64,000 nucleotides of DNA from Bacteroides sp. (GTDB taxonomy: Bacteria > Bacteroidota > Bacteroidia > Bacteroidales > Bacteroidaceae), in contig NZ_JASLER010000086.1 in NCBI RefSeq assembly GCF_030151085.1, forward strand, positions 1-64,000, written 5' to 3'. A program made the position numbers and the translations under genes. The notes below the pieces were generated by a model. The model was not told where the DNA came from, searched no databases, and saw only the letters and a program-made list of their open reading frames with translations. This document shows positions 61,238 to 64,000 of this stretch, in pieces; the stretch's first letter is position 1, and the number at the start of each line of letters is the position of its first letter.

Positions 61238-61792
61238 ATGATGGTAAAAACAATTTTGAGTGTATTGCTACTACTTGTTATGCTCTCAGGTAGCACGACT
61301 GTAAAAGAAAACGTTGAACAACCCAATATAGCGGAACTGAATAAGAAAAATGTTAGGAATCTGTTGGTGTTTAATCCGACCTATTCTTATTTTACAACGG
61401 GTGAGGTGATCGGAAAAAGTCTGCATTTAGATAAGCAAAACGGCATGTGCGCTAAATTGCCTATGGCAACTGACGGTATTGTGCGATTGTCGAAAATTGA
61501 GGTTTATCCGCAGTATCTTGACGAGTATATGAAATATGCCATTGAAGTAGGCGAAGTTTCCCTGCGTACCGAACCAGGGGTGTTGACCATGTATGCCGTC
61601 CACGAAAAAGAGAATCCTTGCATGGTAACCATTCTCGAAACCTATGCAAACCAAAAGGCTTACGAATTGCATGTCGCATCGGTACATTTTCAAAAGTATA
61701 AGCTGGGAACACTACACATGGTCAAAACACTTGTACTTTCCGATCAAATGCCACTTAATCCTGCTAATCGAATTAATAACTTTATACAATGA
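61238..61792 (+). CDS. Exported ABM-domain protein (putative quinol monooxygenase)
   Basis: A 184-residue protein. A hydrophobic N-terminus (about 1-20) suggests export. Residues about 78-165 look like an antibiotic-biosynthesis-monooxygenase (ABM) ferredoxin-like fold: RLSKIEVYPQYLDEYMKYA, EPGVLTMYAVHEKENP and ETYANQKAYELHVASVHFQ. Related proteins oxidise quinols or bind haem without cofactors. It overlaps the next gene by 4 bp, so they are co-translated and probably act together. Confidence 0.8.
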   Translation: MMVKTILSVLLLLVMLSGSTTVKENVEQPNIAELNKKNVRNLLVFNPTYSYFTTGEVIGKSLHLDKQNGMCAKLPMATDGIVRLSKIEVYPQYLDEYMKYAIEVGEVSLRTEPGVLTMYAVHEKENPCMVTILETYANQKAYELHVASVHFQKYKLGTLHMVKTLVLSDQMPLNPANRINNFIQ

Positions 61793-62616
61793 ACACAATG
61801 ATTTTGAATAAACTCCTTTTATTTTCAGTATTCAGTATTTTAACACTCAATGTTATGGCACAAGAAAAGATAGTACAGACAGCAGGGCGAGACCAGTTAG
61901 GAGAGTTCGCCCCCAAATTTGCAGAACTTAACGATGACGTCCTCTTTGGTGAAGTATGGATCCGAACCGACAAGCTCGGCTTGCGAGATCGCAGTTTGGT
62001 AACGATTACCTCGCTTATCAGTCAGGGTATCACGGACAATTCGCTCGTTTATCATCTTCAGTCAGCGAAGAAAAATGGCATCACCCGCACGGAGATTGCC
62101 GAGATTATCACCCATATAAGTTTCTATGCCGGTTGGCCTAAAGCGTGGGCTGCATTCAATCTGGCAAAAGGCGTATGGACTGAAGATGCAACAGGTGAAG
62201 ACGCCAAAGCTGCTTTCCAACGTGAGATGATTTTCCCCATCGGCGAGCCCAATGCAGCATATGCACAGTATTTTATCGGTAACAGTTACCTCGCTCCGAT
62301 ATCGCAAGAACAAGTGAACATCTCCAATGTCACTTTTGAGCCTCGTTGCCGCAATAACTGGCATATCCATCGATCAACCAATGGCGGTGGGCAGATGCTG
62401 ATTGGTGTAGCCGGTCGCGGCTGGTATCAGGAGGAGGGGAAATCAGCAGTAGAGATTCTGCCCGGCACGGTGATTCATATCCCGGCAAATGTGAAACATT
62501 GGCATGGTGCTACCGCTGACAGTTGGTTCGCTCATCTAGCTTTTGAGCTTCTTGGCGAGAATACTTCCAACGAGTGGCTCGAACCTGTGACGGATGAAGA
62601 ATATGATAAACTGTAA
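61789..62616 (+). CDS. Exported CMD-domain and cupin fusion protein
   Basis: A 275-residue protein. A signal peptide (about 1-24, ending NVMAQ) is followed by a carboxymuconolactone decarboxylase/AhpD-like domain (about 45-125, RDRSLVTITSLISQGIT and EIAEIITHISFYAGWPKAWAA, lacking the AhpD CxxC) and a cupin domain (about 165-270) with CRNNWHIHRS, GVAGRGWYQEEG and VIHIPANVKHWHGA, whose histidines could hold a metal. The reaction is unknown. Confidence 0.87.
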   Translation: MNTMILNKLLLFSVFSILTLNVMAQEKIVQTAGRDQLGEFAPKFAELNDDVLFGEVWIRTDKLGLRDRSLVTITSLISQGITDNSLVYHLQSAKKNGITRTEIAEIITHISFYAGWPKAWAAFNLAKGVWTEDATGEDAKAAFQREMIFPIGEPNAAYAQYFIGNSYLAPISQEQVNISNVTFEPRCRNNWHIHRSTNGGGQMLIGVAGRGWYQEEGKSAVEILPGTVIHIPANVKHWHGATADSWFAHLAFELLGENTSNEWLEPVTDEEYDKL

Positions 62617-62670
62617 CCAGTAAATGCAGCTCATACCAGCTGAAACTATAATTATAAATTCGAATAATAA

Positions 62671-63162
62671 ATGAATATGAAAAAGCTACTATTGATTCCT
62701 AAAATGCTGCTGACCGTATTATCGATGGAAGCCTGCAGTGGAACCTGTGAGGAACCGTTTACCCCTGAACAACCCGAAACACCTGAGAACTCTTCATTGA
62801 ACGTGAACATTATGGTTGGTGACCGCACGATTACCGCCACGATGGAGGACAATGCTGCGGCACGGGATTTCCTCTTGCGCCTGCCGTTGGAGGTTACATT
62901 GAACGATTACAATAACATTACAGAGAAAATATTCTATACTTCTCCAGCCCTGACGACCAAAGGCGTTACCCGTGGTTGCGCTCCCACGCCCGGAGACATT
63001 ACTATCTATGCACCATGGGGTAACGTAGCGATTTTTTGCAAGAGTTGGTCGTATAGTAACGACCTGATAAAGATAGGCCGTATCGACGGCAACGGCATAG
63101 AGGCTTTGAATATAGCTGGAAATGTGCCAGTAAAGTTCATCAAATCAATAATAATAAAATGA
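62671..63162 (+). CDS. Cyclophilin-like lipoprotein
   Basis: A 163-residue protein with a lipobox-like MEAC near residue 22, a Pro/Glu-rich linker, and a cyclophilin-like fold (about 45-163): VGDRTITATMEDNAAARDFL, LPLEVTLNDYNNITEKIFY, PGDITIYAPWGNVAIFCKSW, and IGRIDGNGIEAL. It is usually found with oxidoreductase-type genes in Bacteroides. Catalytic activity unknown. It overlaps the next gene by 4 bp. Confidence 0.82.
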   Translation: MNMKKLLLIPKMLLTVLSMEACSGTCEEPFTPEQPETPENSSLNVNIMVGDRTITATMEDNAAARDFLLRLPLEVTLNDYNNITEKIFYTSPALTTKGVTRGCAPTPGDITIYAPWGNVAIFCKSWSYSNDLIKIGRIDGNGIEALNIAGNVPVKFIKSIIIK

Positions 63163-64000
63163 GTATGAAAGTAATATCAAATACAGAATTCGGAGGTGAA
63201 CGACCTTTGTTCGGATCACACGATCTCCGGTTAGAGAACGTAATTATTCGTGCCGGAGAGTCGGCTATTAAGGAGTGCAGTAACATCGAAGCCATAGATT
63301 GCCGGTTTGAGGGAAACTATCCCTTTTGGCATGTTCACGGTTTTGTCATCAACCGTTGTTTTTTTGATGTTGGCGGACGTTCCGCTTTGTGGTATTCCGA
63401 CAACCTGAAAATGATCGACACGCGGATTGATGCTCCCAAGATGTTCCGTGAGATGAATGACATCGAAATAGAGAATGTGGAAATGAACGATGCTGACGAG
63501 GTATTCTGGCGTTGCAACCGATTGAAAATAAAGAATCTGAAACTGCATGGAGGTACTTACCCATTCATGTTCTGCAACGACCTATTTATCGACGGGCTGG
63601 AAAGCGACAGCAAATATGTGTTCCAATACGTGAAGAATTTGGAGCTGCATCATGCGAAAATCACTACGAAAGATGCTTTGTGGGAGACGGAGAATGTGAC
63701 AGTTTATGACTCGGAGTTGAACGGTGAATACTTGGGCTGGCACTCGCGTAATCTACGCCTAGTGAACTGTAAGATTTCTGGCACACAACCTTTGTGTTAC
63801 GCAGAAAACCTCGTATTGGAGAACTGCACATTTGCCGATGACTGCGACCTCGCATTTGAGTACAGCACCCTGCAAGCTACTATCAACAGCCCTGTACATA
63901 GTGTGAAGAATCCCCTTAGCGGGAGTATTACGGCCGCGAGCTACGGAGAGATTATCCTCGACGAGAATATCAAGGCTCCTGCCGATTGTGAGTTGAGACT
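63159..64000 (+). CDS. DUF3737 family protein (cut by the right edge)
   Basis: Open from ATG 63159, overlapping the stop of the previous gene (ATGA), to the end of the window: at least 280 residues, C-terminus missing. It starts MSMKVISNTEFGGERPLFG and consists of short repeated strands (LENVIIRAGESAIKECSN, IENVEMNDADEVFWRC, LVLENCTFADDCDLAFEY) typical of a right-handed parallel beta-helix. DUF3737 has no established function. An alternative start is ATG 63165. Last visible member of the ABM-cupin-cyclophilin-DUF3737 cluster. Confidence 0.85.
   Translation, partial: MSMKVISNTEFGGERPLFGSHDLRLENVIIRAGESAIKECSNIEAIDCRFEGNYPFWHVHGFVINRCFFDVGGRSALWYSDNLKMIDTRIDAPKMFREMNDIEIENVEMNDADEVFWRCNRLKIKNLKLHGGTYPFMFCNDLFIDGLESDSKYVFQYVKNLELHHAKITTKDALWETENVTVYDSELNGEYLGWHSRNLRLVNCKISGTQPLCYAENLVLENCTFADDCDLAFEYSTLQATINSPVHSVKNPLSGSITAASYGEIILDENIKAPADCELR

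Noticed and set aside
1..64000. tRNA, rRNA or insertion sequence genes
   Set aside because: I looked through the intergenic regions and saw no cloverleaf, rRNA segment or complete transposase with terminal repeats. A covariance-model scan would be needed to exclude tRNAs formally.

Overview
The window looks like a Bacteroides chromosome segment (order Bacteroidales; genus fairly sure, species not assigned). Evidence: promoters of the -33 TTTG / -7 TAnnTTTG type with 19-20 bp spacers, almost no Shine-Dalgarno sequences, a class III fructose-bisphosphatase, a DUF4492-cydAB locus, a gmd-fcl pair, a fimbrillin-type lipoprotein, a TonB-dependent receptor and a DUF3943 protein. Most of it is ordinary core genome. 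The accessory-looking parts lie at about 43.5-48.8 kb and 56-64 kb. Both window edges cut genes: a PiT phosphate transporter on the left and a DUF3737 protein on the right.

Layout. 0-4.4 kb: phosphate transporter end, AspT/YidE-type transporter, fbp. 4.5-9 kb (minus): acyl-CoA synthetase and a sulfatase fused to a 16-residue repeat domain and a beta-barrel-like tail. 9-13.7 kb (minus): gmd-fcl-TonB receptor operon. 13.7-19.8 kb: SLC1-type symporter, the oxidative pentose phosphate operon gnd-zwf-pgl, and a YhiM-like membrane protein. 19.9-23 kb (minus): umuD-umuC-SRAP-pdxH. 23-24.5 kb: His-rich outer membrane protein and a TrmH-type methyltransferase. 24.9-31.4 kb (minus): TolC / MacA-like adaptor / ABC ATPase / permease, then a LytS/LytTR two-component system. 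31.6-34.7 kb: DUF4492-cydA-cydB. 34.7-43.4 kb (minus): mtgA, OmpA-like lipoprotein, MATE, nagA and potABCD. 43.6-48.5 kb: tyrosine recombinase, candidate invertible promoter, small peptide, fimbrillin/leucine-rich lipoprotein, HU-like protein and Rpn-type nuclease. 48.9-56.1 kb: SDR, membrane-anchored winged-helix regulator divergent from a thioredoxin-fold protein, GH36 alpha-galactosidase, DUF3943 protein. 56.2-60.3 kb: Mef-like MFS exporter behind an attenuator-like leader, a second MFS protein and an acyltransferase. 60.3-61.2 kb: non-coding, with a candidate small RNA and a repeat array. 61.2-64 kb: ABM, CMD-cupin, cyclophilin-like and DUF3737 genes.

Three items deserve most attention. 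(1) The 347-bp gap between the tyrosine recombinase and the fimbrillin-type cluster is bounded by a perfect 14-bp inverted repeat and holds a near-consensus promoter facing away from the cluster, as expected of a phase-variable promoter caught in the OFF orientation. (2) Six intergenic spots carry arrays with a strict 21-23 bp period. In five of them the units are AAA...TTT boxes of about 16 bp plus a short linker, and related modules recur tens of kb apart with gain or loss of a single unit. I know of no named element that matches. (3) The Mef-like exporter lies 30 bp downstream of a strong intrinsic terminator that follows a short leader ORF overlapping a hairpin, which suggests control by attenuation.
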